Source of the DNA: an uncultured Cytophagales bacterium
GTDB taxonomy: Bacteria; Bacteroidota; Bacteroidia; Cytophagales; Bernardetiaceae
Direction: 5' to 3'
Length of the DNA: 49,969 bases
NCBI GenBank assembly: GCA_937136415.1
Contig: CAKZOK010000147.1
Location: 1 to 49,969 of the forward strand
Shown here: positions 16,493 through 25,941 of the stretch, piece after piece
Numbering within the stretch: position 1 is the stretch's first letter
Layout: each line of letters begins with the position of its first letter
Program-made: the position numbers and the translations under genes
Notes under the pieces: model-generated
What the model saw: the letters and a program-made list of their open reading frames with translations, nothing else
Database searches by the model: none
What the model was told of the DNA's origin: nothing

Positions 16493-18289
16493 TTAGTTTT
16501 CTATCACAATTCTTTCTGTATAAACTTCTTTATTGTTGATTATTTTGAGATAATAAACTCCGTTTGGTAATTTATTTGTATCTATTTTGAGTTTTCTGTC
16601 TTTTTGTTCTTCTTTAAATGTAGTTTCAAAAACTAGCTTTTGATAAGAATTGTAAAGTTCTATTTTTACTTCTCCTAAGTTTTCTTGTTTTTGGTCTTCA
16701 TTTTTATTATTCTCTTTATTACTATCAAAATCTATCGTTAGACTTTCTTTTGCAGGATTTGGATAGACTTTGAAAAAACCACCTCCACCACAATTAGTAA
16801 CAGGATATTGAAAAAGTTTCCAAGCAGACCAACCACAATAACCTTGTACACGAACTCTAAATGTTATAAAACCTGCCGTATGAGGTTGAATAAACATTTT
16901 ATTTTGAGTTACATAAAAAGCAAAATTATTTGTTATTTTTTCTACTTCAAAATTTGCAGCTAAAGGAGCAAATCCACTTCCTACAAGATCAATATAATTT
17001 TGAGTTTCATAATAATTCGTTTTACAGAATTGCTTTCCTATATCAGAAGTTGTGATAATAGGGTTTCCCAAATCAAATGTTTTTGTATCTGTATAATTTC
17101 CAGAAGTAGCTGTAAGTGTAACAGTTCCACTTCCAGTCAAAGTAACACTTTGATTACTTTCACTAACTTTTGTAGCACCAATAGCCGTCCACTCCACAGG
17201 CAAACAATGGACATTTTGCAACTGAATAGTGCTACCACTGGGAATACAAGTGTTTTGAGATACATCTTTGATTTTGAAATAGTTATTAATGAAAGCATGT
17301 CTAGCACCTCCAATAAGAAAATTATTTCTCATTCTAGTTTTTTGACCTTGTGTAAATAAATTCATACAAACATCATTAGAGTAATCCATATAGTTCATAA
17401 ACATTTCTCCATTTGTCGTCAAATTACAAGAGGCAGTACGACGAGGAAAAGAAGGACAATCTAATTGACTTGTTTGAGTATGTTGAAATGGTGTATCTAT
17501 TACTTCGTCATCTCCACAATCATTATCTCCCCAAATATGGTTCAAATCTAACCAATGCCCTATTTCATGAACTGCTGTACGACCTTTATTTGTTCTTGAA
17601 CCTAAAAATCCTACTCTACCAAAAGCAGCAAAGTGAATCACTACACCATCTGTATTAGGCGTAAAAGGAAATTGAGAAGGACGTTGAGAATATCCTAAAC
17701 TCCCTGTATTCAAAACGCATACCCAAATGTTTAAGTATTTGCTTGTATCCCAAGCATCTTTTCCTCCTGTGCTATTGAATTTTATACCTGTAGACTGTTC
17801 AGTTGAACCTACTGTAAAAATTCTGTCACCAACATTTGTACGAGTAATACCAGTAGTAGCATTTCCATTAGGATCAATACAAGCCAAGCGAAACTCAATA
17901 TTAACATCAGCAGCCACGCTTTGAAATGGAACAGGTGTATTAACACGGTCAGCATTAAGACGACGAAAGTCTTCATTCAATACATCTATTTGAGATAAAA
18001 CTTGAGCATTAGATATATTCTGATTAGCTCCTATCGGACTATTTCCGTGTAATACATGTACAACGACAGGAATAATAATTTTACCATTTGAATCAATTAT
18101 ACGTTGTTGAATAGCAGCCCCCTCTTTACTTTTAGTAAGTTCTAATTCCATAATACGCTTATATTCTTTAGGATTAGATTTTTGAAACTCTTCTAAATTT
18201 GTGTCTATACCACAAGTACGTTGAGCAGAGGAAACAGAACAAATGCTCAATAGAGCAATGAATAAAATTGAAATTAAATATGTTTTCAT
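16493..18289 (-). CDS. M43 (pappalysin/cytophagalysin-type) metalloprotease with T9SS sorting domain
   Basis: A 598-aa secreted zinc protease. The signal peptide ends SVSSAQ. The zinc site is HEIGHWLDLNH (241-251), followed by IWGDNDCGDDE and the Met-turn NYMDYSND (299-306), all typical of M43. A middle region (about 340-420) looks Ig/PKD-like. The C-terminus is a type A sorting domain: VYPNPAKESLTIDF, NKLPNGVYYLKI and a basic-rich end, which directs export through the T9SS and surface attachment. It lies 20 nt behind a small lipoprotein gene on the same strand, so the two are probably co-transcribed. The substrate is unknown; peptide scavenging is likely. Confidence 0.94.
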   Translation of the reverse strand: MKTYLISILFIALLSICSVSSAQRTCGIDTNLEEFQKSNPKEYKRIMELELTKSKEGAAIQQRIIDSNGKIIIPVVVHVLHGNSPIGANQNISNAQVLSQIDVLNEDFRRLNADRVNTPVPFQSVAADVNIEFRLACIDPNGNATTGITRTNVGDRIFTVGSTEQSTGIKFNSTGGKDAWDTSKYLNIWVCVLNTGSLGYSQRPSQFPFTPNTDGVVIHFAAFGRVGFLGSRTNKGRTAVHEIGHWLDLNHIWGDNDCGDDEVIDTPFQHTQTSQLDCPSFPRRTASCNLTTNGEMFMNYMDYSNDVCMNLFTQGQKTRMRNNFLIGGARHAFINNYFKIKDVSQNTCIPSGSTIQLQNVHCLPVEWTAIGATKVSESNQSVTLTGSGTVTLTATSGNYTDTKTFDLGNPIITTSDIGKQFCKTNYYETQNYIDLVGSGFAPLAANFEVEKITNNFAFYVTQNKMFIQPHTAGFITFRVRVQGYCGWSAWKLFQYPVTNCGGGGFFKVYPNPAKESLTIDFDSNKENNKNEDQKQENLGEVKIELYNSYQKLVFETTFKEEQKDRKLKIDTNKLPNGVYYLKIINNKEVYTERIVIEN

Positions 18290-18309
18290 TTTCGTAATTA
18301 GGGATAATT

Positions 18310-18744
18310 TTAGCGTTTTTTAATAGCTTTTAAGTCAAATTTTCTACCATAGGTAGTATGCACATTTGGATGAGTTAGTAAATTATCACAACTCTTTATC
18401 GCTCCAGATATAATTACCTTTGTACCAATTATTTGTAATTCTTTTGGGATAGGTGGGCAAGTAACAAATACACTATCATCCGAATAAGAATAGACATTTT
18501 CTTTGTCTATGTATTCTTTCTCTATAGTAACTCCGTATGAAATACTATCAACTCCATACTGTTCACCGTGATAAAAAGTAATAACAACTGCCTCATAGTC
18601 TATAATCTCACTAATTGTGTGTTCATCCTCACAAGTAACACAGTCTTCTTCTGGCTTTGGCTCAGGCGAACTCTCATTACAACCTGTAAACGAACTTGCA
18701 CTTGCTGCTGTGAGCAATGCAAAAATTAAATGCTTAAATTTCAT
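18310..18744 (-). CDS. Small lipoprotein, first gene of the M43 pair
   Basis: The 144-aa product has a lipobox SFTGC (Cys22) followed by an acidic linker containing CVTC. The mature part shows EAVVITFYHGEQYG and ends in a basic tail. I recognise no family. Because only 20 nt separate it from the protease gene, a shared role such as inhibition, folding help or surface anchoring is possible, but this is inference from position alone. Confidence 0.78.
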   Translation of the reverse strand: MKFKHLIFALLTAASASSFTGCNESSPEPKPEEDCVTCEDEHTISEIIDYEAVVITFYHGEQYGVDSISYGVTIEKEYIDKENVYSYSDDSVFVTCPPIPKELQIIGTKVIISGAIKSCDNLLTHPNVHTTYGRKFDLKAIKKR

Positions 18745-18823
18745 AGTTTTAATAAATTAAATGAATAATAAAAATTGATTTTTTAATAAAATAATAGTCG
18801 GAATATTATTTTCTTTAAAGGCA

Positions 18824-18855
18824 CAAATGTAAAAAAAATAAATAACATAAATCAA
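18824..18855 (-). promoter_or_regulatory. Promoter for the lipoprotein-M43 pair
   Basis: On the minus strand a TTG (18855-18853) is followed 21 bp later by TACATTTG (18831-18824), close to the TTTG/TAnnTTTG pattern, about 80 bp before the ATG. The rest of the gap to rpsA is described under the rpsA promoter and leader. Confidence 0.5.
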
Positions 18856-19082
18856 TTAACTATATTAGTATTATTATATTTTTAAGTCATTTTTAATTGA
18901 ATTTTAGTACTATTTTCTCAAAAAAGTCCTATAAATAACGGAATAGTACAATGATTTTCCACGTTTGTAGAATGTTTAGGAGATTTGTGTTAAAAGAGCG
19001 TACATGAGCTTTTTTGAAAGATTGCATTTTATATGAATATATTTATTTAATCTCAAAATTTCCATTTCCTATCAAAAGTTCT

Positions 19083-19090
19083 TATCTTTG
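19083..19090 (+). promoter_or_regulatory. -7 box (TATCTTTG) for rpsA
   Basis: Fits TAnnTTTG and would give an unusually long leader of about 215 nt before the rpsA ATG. No convincing -33 box is seen. Between 18856 and 19082 I see nothing beyond AT-rich DNA. Confidence 0.45.
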
Positions 19091-19264
19091 TAACTCATTT
19101 TCAAAGAGAGATATAAATTTCTGTAAATCAATAATTTACTTTAATTTATTCCTTTAAAAAATGAATTTTAATCAAATTATTTTTTCACAGTTAATTAAAC
19201 ACCTTATAAGCATAATTTTTATTCATTGATTTATTGAATCAACATAAAAAAAATGCTATAAAGG

Positions 19265-19297
19265 CAGGCACTCCAACAAGCCTGAAAGTAATTGTTG
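19265..19297 (+). promoter_or_regulatory. Possible H-type pseudoknot in the rpsA leader
   Basis: CAGGC (19265-19269) pairs with GCCTG (19280-19284). The loop between them contains CAACAA (19274-19279), which can pair with TTGTTG (19292-19297). Stem plus loop-to-downstream pairing is the layout of an H-type pseudoknot. It ends 15 nt before the ATG. S1 is autoregulated in other bacteria, so control of translation start is plausible, but this rests on complementarity alone. Confidence 0.45.
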
Positions 19298-19312
19298 TCT
19301 TTATTTTATTAT

Positions 19313-21151
19313 ATGAGTAATTCAAACACTTCAGCAGGCGAAATCAATTGGGAAGAATTAGAGTCTAACAAAACAGGCTTTGGAGCAGGTTACCAAGACG
19401 AACGCCAACAAGAACTCGCAGATCTTTACGAAGAAACACTTACAGCTTTTGCCGAAAACGAACTCGTTACAGGTACAATCGTAGGCGTTACAGACCGTGA
19501 GGCTATCGTAAATATCGGACATAAATCAGACGGACTTGTATCTCTTTCAGAATTTAGAGATTTGCCAGAGCTTAAAGCTGGCGACCAAGTAACAGTTTAT
19601 GTAGAGAAACAAGAAGATGCAAACGGACAAATTTTGCTTTCTCGTCGTAAAGCAATGGCTCTTCAAGCATGGAAAAAAATTGAGCAATCGCATCAAGGCG
19701 ATGAAGTTATCGAAGGAGTTATCAAACGCCGTACAAAAGGTGGTTTGATTGCTGATATCTTCGGTATTGAAGCATTTTTACCAGGTTCACAAATTGACGT
19801 TAAGCCAATTCGTGATTTTGATATTTATGTAGATAAAAAAATGGAATTGAAGGTTGTCAAAATCAATTATGCAAATGACAACGTAGTAGTTTCTCACAAA
19901 ATTCTTATTGAAAAAGACCTCGAAAAACAACGTTTACAAATTCTTGACAACCTTGAAAGAGGACAAGTATTGGAAGGTGTGGTTAAAAATATCACAAACT
20001 TTGGTGCTTTCGTTGATTTGGGTGGTGTAGATGGATTACTTCACATTACTGATATTTCTTGGGGACGCATCTCGCATCCAAACGAAGTATTAGAACTTGA
20101 CCAAAAACTTAATGTTGTTGTTCTTGATTTTGATGAAGACAAAAAACGTATTTCATTGGGTATGAAACAACTTCAAGAGCATCCTTGGGATTCGCTTGAG
20201 GCTACTTTAGAAGTAGGTACAAAAGTAAACGGACGCATTGTAAATGTGGCTGATTATGGTGCTTTCTTAGAAATCAAACCAGGTGTAGAAGGCTTGATTC
20301 ACGTTTCAGAAATGTCTTGGTCGCAGCACTTGCGTAATCCACAAGAATTTTTGAGTATCAATGATACTGTTGATGCAGTTATCTTGACTATCGACCGTGA
20401 AGAGCGCAAAATGTCATTAGGTATCAAACAACTTACTGAAGACCCTTGGACAAAAGAAGAAGTAAAAACAAAATATGCTTCTGGACAACGTCATACAGGT
20501 ACAGTGCGTAACCTTACTAATTATGGTTTATTCTTAGAATTAGAAGAAGGAATTGATGGACTTGTTCATATTTCTGACCTTTCTTGGACTCGTAAATTCA
20601 AACACCCGTCTGAATTTATCAAAGTAAACGAAAAATTAGAAGTTCAGGTATTAGAATTAGATACAGAACAACGTCGTTTGGCTCTTAGTCATAAACACAT
20701 GGAAGAAAATCCTTGGGATACTTTCGAAACTATCTTTACACCAAACAGTGTACACAAAGGTACTTTAGTAAACAAAAATGACAAAGGTGCAAACATCGAA
20801 CTTCCTTACGGTGTACAAGGTTTCTCTTCTACAAAACATCTTACACTTGAAGAAACAGGCAAAACTGCTGAAGTTGGAAACAACATTGATTTCAAAGTAG
20901 TAGAGTTTTCTAAAGATGAGCAACGTATTATCCTTTCTCATGTAGCGACTTACCGTAGTGGAAAAGAGGAAGCTGCAGCTCCAGCAAAAACTAAAAAAGC
21001 TAAAACTCCAAAAGGAGAAGCTAGTAAAGAAACAACTTCAAAATCTAAAGACATGAAAAAATCTAAAGATTTGGAAACAACTAGCTCATTAGGAGAAAAT
21101 TCTGCACTTTCACAACTGAAAGATGACATGAAAAGCGACGAAGGTAAATAA
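19313..21151 (+). CDS. rpsA: 30S ribosomal protein S1
   Basis: The ATG at 19313 (MSNSNTSAGEINWEEL) is chosen over an in-frame TTG 21 bp upstream; length is 612 aa. Six S1 (OB-fold) repeats are visible, with the best copies at GVVKNITNFGAFVDLGGVDG, GRIVNVADYGAFLEIKPGVE and GTVRNLTNYGLFLELEEGID, each followed by an HI/V-S-D/E-x-SW motif. The first two and the last are more divergent, as usual. A Lys/Ser-rich tail of about 70 residues follows. S1 binds mRNA at the 30S platform; it matters in this phylum, where Shine-Dalgarno sequences are mostly absent. A terminator follows. Confidence 0.97.
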   Translation: MSNSNTSAGEINWEELESNKTGFGAGYQDERQQELADLYEETLTAFAENELVTGTIVGVTDREAIVNIGHKSDGLVSLSEFRDLPELKAGDQVTVYVEKQEDANGQILLSRRKAMALQAWKKIEQSHQGDEVIEGVIKRRTKGGLIADIFGIEAFLPGSQIDVKPIRDFDIYVDKKMELKVVKINYANDNVVVSHKILIEKDLEKQRLQILDNLERGQVLEGVVKNITNFGAFVDLGGVDGLLHITDISWGRISHPNEVLELDQKLNVVVLDFDEDKKRISLGMKQLQEHPWDSLEATLEVGTKVNGRIVNVADYGAFLEIKPGVEGLIHVSEMSWSQHLRNPQEFLSINDTVDAVILTIDREERKMSLGIKQLTEDPWTKEEVKTKYASGQRHTGTVRNLTNYGLFLELEEGIDGLVHISDLSWTRKFKHPSEFIKVNEKLEVQVLELDTEQRRLALSHKHMEENPWDTFETIFTPNSVHKGTLVNKNDKGANIELPYGVQGFSSTKHLTLEETGKTAEVGNNIDFKVVEFSKDEQRIILSHVATYRSGKEEAAAPAKTKKAKTPKGEASKETTSKSKDMKKSKDLETTSSLGENSALSQLKDDMKSDEGK

Positions 21152-21192
21152 TCTATTACATTAAATAGAATTACTTTCTTTTAGAAAAAACT

Positions 21193-21228
21193 AAAACCCT
21201 TATTTCTTCATTGAAATAAGGGTTTTTT
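21193..21228 (+). terminator. Rho-independent terminator after rpsA
   Basis: A 14-bp perfect stem, AAAACCCTTATTTC (21193-21206) with its complement (21213-21226), ending in a six-T run. Confidence 0.9.
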
Positions 21229-21295
21229 GTATATAAAAATTAAATGATGTACTCATTTCCAAACAATAAGTCAGAAGTTTAATTCATAATTATTT

Positions 21296-21796
21296 TTAAG
21301 ATACAGCATTCTCAAAATAACGTTTGAGCCATGTTTTTGAGGCTGCTATTTTCCACAAAGAATCTAACTGTTCTTTTATCTGAATAAGGTTATCAAAAAT
21401 AATAGTATCAGGTGTTATTTTTTGTTCGGCTACCAATTCCTTAAATTGAGAAATAGAAGTAAGGGTTATTTCATTTTTTTTATCAAAATAAGCCACTTTT
21501 GTTCTATCAAAAAGAGAAACTTGATAATTTTTTTCAATTATTTTCATCAATTCAACAGATTTATCAATCGAACAGCCTGTCGCTTTAGTAAGCTCTTCAT
21601 TAACTGCCAAAATCAAAAAACGATTATGACGAATCTCAAAAGATGACACCAAAGAGTTCCCATGTGCTTGCCAAGTTTTAATAAAATTGGTTACAGTAGT
21701 TGTTATTGCCAAAACTTCACTCTCTGTAAATTCTCTATCAGATTGATAAATCCAAAGACGAGAATAAGAAGGCATTTTTTTGAAGGGAAGAAACAT
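21296..21796 (-). CDS. Conserved Bacteroidota protein of unknown function
   Basis: The 166-aa product starts MFLPFKKMPSYSRLWIYQSD and carries FEIRHNRFLILAVNE, KATGCSIDKSVELM and DTIIFDNLIQIKEQL. I recognise this as a widespread Bacteroidota family, often mislabelled as an ABC transporter ATPase; no Walker motif is present. There is no signal peptide. The function is unknown. The gap 21797-22303 upstream is very AT-rich (poly-A/T stretches), with no gene or clear repeat. Confidence 0.85.
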   Translation of the reverse strand: MFLPFKKMPSYSRLWIYQSDREFTESEVLAITTTVTNFIKTWQAHGNSLVSSFEIRHNRFLILAVNEELTKATGCSIDKSVELMKIIEKNYQVSLFDRTKVAYFDKKNEITLTSISQFKELVAEQKITPDTIIFDNLIQIKEQLDSLWKIAASKTWLKRYFENAVS

Positions 21797-22303
21797 AATA
21801 ATAATGTTTAGACTATTTTAAAATAAAAAAAAATAGTTTGGGGGTAAGTTTAAAATTTTTTATTAAGGATTATTTTTTAATTTTCAAAATAGATATTCAA
21901 AACTATATTGATAAAAGAGGATAAATTATATATACAAAATAAAAAAATGCTTTTTTTAATGAAAAATAATTACTTGAGTAGTAATTTTATTAAAAAACCA
22001 GAAAATGTATATTTAAACTTATAACTACTTATTTCAAAATAAGTTTTAAAAAATAAAAAATTAGAATAATTATTTATTTTTACTCCTTTCAACAAATGAC
22101 TATATTTTTTAGTTAAAAAATAATATTGCTTTATTTTGAATTTATTTGACTTAAAAAAACAACAACTTAGAAGTAGAAGTTAAATAAACCCCTTATTTCA
22201 AAATAATAAATCATTGATTTTCAACACATTATATTCATAATCTTTAATTAGCTTTACTGCTTTAACGGCTCATAAGCGTTCCATAACTATCCTCTAATTC
22301 CCT

Positions 22304-23470
22304 ATGTCAGAACCCTCATCAAAAATTCGAATCACTGATAAATCCAATTCAACTTTATATTTTCCTTTTGAAGTTTGTAAAGGCAAAATAGGAAAGAAAG
22401 TATCAATTTCAGAACTCTCTCAAGCTGTTTTGTGTAGTTCTTACAACCAACTGGTTATTCATTTTTGTATGCAATGGCAGACCAATAAAGATGAATTTAT
22501 AGTACATACATCAGGTTCGACAGGCATTCCAAAACCAATTTCACTGACTAGAAAACAGATGCAAAATAGTGTTGTTGCAACAGCAGAAGCATTAAATCTA
22601 AAACACAACGAACGTTTTTTAATTTGTTTGAATACTGAATATATTGCAGGAAAAATGATGCTGGTGCGTGGAATGGAACTTAATGCAGAAATGGTCATTA
22701 TTCCACCAAAACGAAACCCTTTAGAAGATTTTGATAAAAAAACTTGGTTTGATTTTGCTGCTTTTGTTCCCATGCAACTACAAACTATTTTAGATGAAAC
22801 TCCTGAAAAAATTGGTATTTTGTGTCAAATGAAAGCTATCATTATTGGTGGTGCGCCAGTTTCTTATTCCCTTCTCAAAAAAATTCGTTCTACAAAAGAA
22901 TTGAACCGTGTTCCTATTTTTTCTACCTACGGAATGAGCGAAACAGTTACGCATATTGCGCTCAAAAAACTCAATGGGAAAGGAAAAATAACCCTCTCTA
23001 ATACATACAAAACATTGCCAAATGTCAGTATCAAAACTGATAAACGTGGCTGTTTGATTATTTCTGCTCCTCATACCTTAGGAAAAGAAATCACAACAAA
23101 TGATTTGGTAACTATAAATAATCCTACTGAATTTGAGTGGCTTGGTCGTGCAGATTTTGCCATCAATACAGGGGGAATAAAAGTGTTTCCAGAAAAAATA
23201 GAAATTTTGATTGAACGAATTTTTCATGAACTAAACTTGCAGAAACGTTTTTTTATTTCTTCTATAAAAGATGAAACCTTAGGAGAAAAAATAATTCTTA
23301 TTCTTGAGGGATTGCCTTTTGCTAAGAACCTTGAAAACGAACTCCTACAAAATTTTAAAAAAAACTTTCCTAGTTATCATAATCCTAAACAAATTTTTTA
23401 TCTTATTGACTTTGTTCTGACACAAACAGATAAAATAGATAGAAAAAAATGTATAGAATTAATAAAATAA
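22304..23470 (+). CDS. menE: O-succinylbenzoate-CoA ligase-like AMP-forming enzyme
   Basis: An ANL-superfamily adenylate-forming enzyme of 388 aa, the short form common in Bacteroidota. The ATP-binding loop is HTSGSTGIPKP (68-78). Next come STYGMSETVTHIALK and LGRADFAINTGGIKVFPEKIE, the hinge and C-terminal domain signatures; LTQTDKIDRKKC near the end carries the catalytic lysine region. It should activate o-succinylbenzoate in menaquinone synthesis, in line with ubiE at 10 kb. The other men genes are not in the window, so substrate is inferred from family resemblance. Confidence 0.88.
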   Translation: MSEPSSKIRITDKSNSTLYFPFEVCKGKIGKKVSISELSQAVLCSSYNQLVIHFCMQWQTNKDEFIVHTSGSTGIPKPISLTRKQMQNSVVATAEALNLKHNERFLICLNTEYIAGKMMLVRGMELNAEMVIIPPKRNPLEDFDKKTWFDFAAFVPMQLQTILDETPEKIGILCQMKAIIIGGAPVSYSLLKKIRSTKELNRVPIFSTYGMSETVTHIALKKLNGKGKITLSNTYKTLPNVSIKTDKRGCLIISAPHTLGKEITTNDLVTINNPTEFEWLGRADFAINTGGIKVFPEKIEILIERIFHELNLQKRFFISSIKDETLGEKIILILEGLPFAKNLENELLQNFKKNFPSYHNPKQIFYLIDFVLTQTDKIDRKKCIELIK

Positions 23471-23515
23471 CTAAAAAATTACAAGCTAAGTAGTCTAACA
23501 AAATTAAGTTTCCTT

Positions 23516-23640
23516 AATCTTGTATTATAAACTGGTCAGACATTCAGTTACAAACCAATTTTAAATAAGCATTTAAGAGTTTAGAATAGCTGATTTATCC
23601 AAACCAAATAAAGGTGCAGACTTAGACAAAATACATTTTT
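23516..23640. repeat. Diverged relative of the 4056-4260 element
   Basis: On the minus strand the right end reads TGTATTTTGTCTAAGTCTGC, nearly the left end of the element at 4056 (TGTATTTTGTTTAAGTCTGT). The left end shares TCTTGTATT and TGGTCAGAC with it. The interior is different. Confidence 0.45.
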
Positions 23641-23710
23641 AGGCATAAATAATTAAATCCAACTACTTATAATACTCATTTTTCAACCCTTAAAATCAAA
23701 AAAATACATT

Positions 23711-24271
23711 ATGAAAGAAATAAAATTATATAAATCTCCTTTATTAGCAGTTTTACTTTTCTTAATGTGTTTGGCTTTTGTATTGATGTCTATTTTCATA
23801 ATCCATCACAACCTATTTATAAAATGGTTAGGAATATTGTTTTTTGGGCTTGGTGCTTTCATAAGTTTGATTATTATTTTTGACAGAACCCCTCAAATGA
23901 TTATCAACCAAAAAGGAATTTGGTATAAAAAAGCAATTTGGACAAAATACAATGCTGATGATATAATAGAATGGCAAACCATCAATCAAATATACTGGTC
24001 GGCTATAAATAATCAAAAATTTATTTGTTTAGACCTTCTTCAATCACAGCCTAAAAAACAAAATACTTTTCAAAAATCATTTGCAAAATTAAATAAATCA
24101 ATGGGATTTGAAGAAACAAACCTTCCTCTTTCTTTAATAAAAATAGATGCTGATAAACTGGTAGATTTTCTCGCCTCAATGACCGTTTCTAATGAAACTC
24201 AAAGAGAATACCTTATCAAAAATTTTATTATTCCTCGCCCTAAATCATTTTTTTCTAAGTTTAAATTTTAA
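23711..24271 (+). CDS. Two-helix membrane protein, STM3941-like
   Basis: The 186-aa product has two membrane helices (about 10-31 and 36-54) and a cytoplasmic C-terminal domain. Its opening EIKLYKSPLLAVLL and the later strand-rich part with KGIWYKKAIWTKYNADDI resemble the STM3941 family, whose function is unknown. The TPR gene follows after 24 bp on the same strand, so the two form a likely operon. The pair may act together at the membrane. Confidence 0.7.
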   Translation: MKEIKLYKSPLLAVLLFLMCLAFVLMSIFIIHHNLFIKWLGILFFGLGAFISLIIIFDRTPQMIINQKGIWYKKAIWTKYNADDIIEWQTINQIYWSAINNQKFICLDLLQSQPKKQNTFQKSFAKLNKSMGFEETNLPLSLIKIDADKLVDFLASMTVSNETQREYLIKNFIIPRPKSFFSKFKF

Positions 24272-24295
24272 GAAAATTTTCTAACAACTACACTT

Positions 24296-25828
24296 ATGAA
24301 ACCTTCCAAACAATCTTTCGAAAATCTCTCTCAACAGGCTCAAAGTCTGCTTTCTGTTTTATCTATTTTACCAAACAAAGAAATTCCTAGTTTTTTCATA
24401 GAATTGCATTTTTCTTTTGATGAAGGAGAAAAAAACATTGATTTATTAAGCCCAATTTTGGGAGAAAATAGTGGCGAAGATTATATAAAGTCAATGTTGA
24501 TGTCTATTGGAAATCCTAGTGAGCAGTATGTAGATAGCCATATTGAAAAAGTAAGACTAGAAAAAGGCAAGAAATATATTGAAAAATCCATACAAGAATT
24601 GATTCATCAAAATTGGATTGAGAAAATAGAAAAATCAGAAAATGAAATAGAAATAATCTATTATTTTCTATCAGAAACCAACCAAAATCAACTCCTAGAA
24701 ACTCAAAAAGAACAGATTTGGAAACTTACAAGTAACTTTTTTAAAAGTTGGGTTTACAAAATGCAGTCAGATACATTATTAGAAAAAAATTATGAAGTGT
24801 ATGCAAATTATACAAAGCGTTTTTTAAAATTGAATGAAAATAAAATTCCATTTTTGAATGTTGAAGAAGGGATTATTCAAGATTCTGTTGCCAAAATTTG
24901 CAAAGAAATTGCGCTCTACGCTTTTGAAATTCCCAATCAAAAAGATGCGTTTTTCTTTATTGAAAAATCAGCTTTTCTTCAAAAAAAACTGACCGAAAAA
25001 TACCTTGATAACATAGATTATGAAGAAGAATTAGGAACTATCTACGAAAAATGGGGTGATATTCTTTACAAATCAGGACATATCAAAACAGCTTTTAGTT
25101 TTTATAATCTTAAAATTGGTATTGCAGAAAAATTAGTTTCTCTTTTTCCTAATAATGATGATTTTACATTTGATTTGGCTGCTACTTATGGTTGTTTGGG
25201 AGAGTTAGATTTTGAAAGAAAAGAATACAAAAAATCAATGGAATGGTACGAGCAGCAATCAGAATATATAAAAAACACCGAAGGTTTGATGCAAAATGTA
25301 GATTATCTAAATCTATTGAGTGAAGCGACAAATAAATTAGCAGAAATAAATAATTTAATGGGTTATCCAGTAATCGCCATAGAAAAATATAGAGAGAATT
25401 TAGAATATTTGGAAGACTTACAGCTTAATTTTTCAGAAGAACTCACAAAAGAACAGGAGTTAGATTATGGAATCTCTTTAGGAGAAATAAATCAAAAAAT
25501 AGGCGACTTTTATTATAAAAAAGACAAAACCAAAATAGCATTAGAGTATTACCAAGACCAAATAGAAACCTACAAATTTCTTATTGATGAAGCAAAAGAA
25601 ATTGAAGGCGAACAAATAGATTATTTTCAAAATCTTTTGGCTATCGGAATTGTAAAGCTAGGAAAGTGCTATAAAGTAATGGAACAAAATAACAAAGCAC
25701 TAGAATTATTTAGTAAAGCTGAAATTATTTTTATAAACATAATAGAAAACACTTCAGATAAGGAGGATAAAGACACTTTCTCCAAAAGTTTGAATGTAGT
25801 ACGAAAATTAAAAAGCCAAATAAATTGA
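24296..25828 (+). CDS. TPR protein with a STAND-like winged-helix start but no NTPase domain
   Basis: The 510-aa product begins FENLSQQAQSLLSVLSILP, which resembles the winged-helix segment that follows the NB-ARC NTPase in STAND proteins. Residues about 75-150 (KKYIEKSIQELIHQNWIEKI, then YYFLSETNQNQLL) continue that pattern. From about 210 to the end come TPR-like helical pairs, such as ELGTIYEKWGDILYKSGHIK and IGKLGKCYKVMEQNNKALE-type units. No Walker A/B is present. It is either a truncated STAND regulator or a TPR protein that only resembles one. It is predicted cytoplasmic and paired with the membrane protein upstream. The STAND link is inference. Confidence 0.7.
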   Translation: MKPSKQSFENLSQQAQSLLSVLSILPNKEIPSFFIELHFSFDEGEKNIDLLSPILGENSGEDYIKSMLMSIGNPSEQYVDSHIEKVRLEKGKKYIEKSIQELIHQNWIEKIEKSENEIEIIYYFLSETNQNQLLETQKEQIWKLTSNFFKSWVYKMQSDTLLEKNYEVYANYTKRFLKLNENKIPFLNVEEGIIQDSVAKICKEIALYAFEIPNQKDAFFFIEKSAFLQKKLTEKYLDNIDYEEELGTIYEKWGDILYKSGHIKTAFSFYNLKIGIAEKLVSLFPNNDDFTFDLAATYGCLGELDFERKEYKKSMEWYEQQSEYIKNTEGLMQNVDYLNLLSEATNKLAEINNLMGYPVIAIEKYRENLEYLEDLQLNFSEELTKEQELDYGISLGEINQKIGDFYYKKDKTKIALEYYQDQIETYKFLIDEAKEIEGEQIDYFQNLLAIGIVKLGKCYKVMEQNNKALELFSKAEIIFINIIENTSDKEDKDTFSKSLNVVRKLKSQIN

Positions 25829-25857
25829 TTTTTTATTAAAATTCTTTTCTCTTTTCT

Positions 25858-25865
25858 TATCTTTG
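25858..25865 (+). promoter_or_regulatory. -7 box (TATCTTTG) for alaS
   Basis: Fits TAnnTTTG. Transcription from here would start near 25872, leaving a leader made almost wholly of the REPIN at 25877-25941. Confidence 0.45.
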
Positions 25866-25876
25866 CCTTTTAAAAA

Positions 25877-25941
25877 GTAGCTGACAGTTTCCAACTGTCA
25901 GAAATATATGGTTATAATGACACTTGGAAAGTGTCAGCTAC
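25877..25941. repeat. REPIN: two opposed REP hairpins in the alaS leader
   Basis: Left REP: GTAG (25877-25880) plus hairpin CTGACAGTT-TCC-AACTGTCAG. Right REP on the other strand: GTAG (25941-25938) plus CTGACACTT-TCC-AAGTGTCA. A GTAG foot plus palindrome, in inverted pairs, is the defining layout of REPINs mobilised by RAYT transposases. The two halves can also pair with each other (15 of 17 bases), giving a competing long hairpin. It ends 14 nt before the alaS ATG. Confidence 0.85.

Noticed and set aside
21296..21796. ABC transporter ATPase, a label often seen on this family
   Set aside because: No Walker A, Walker B or signature motif is present.
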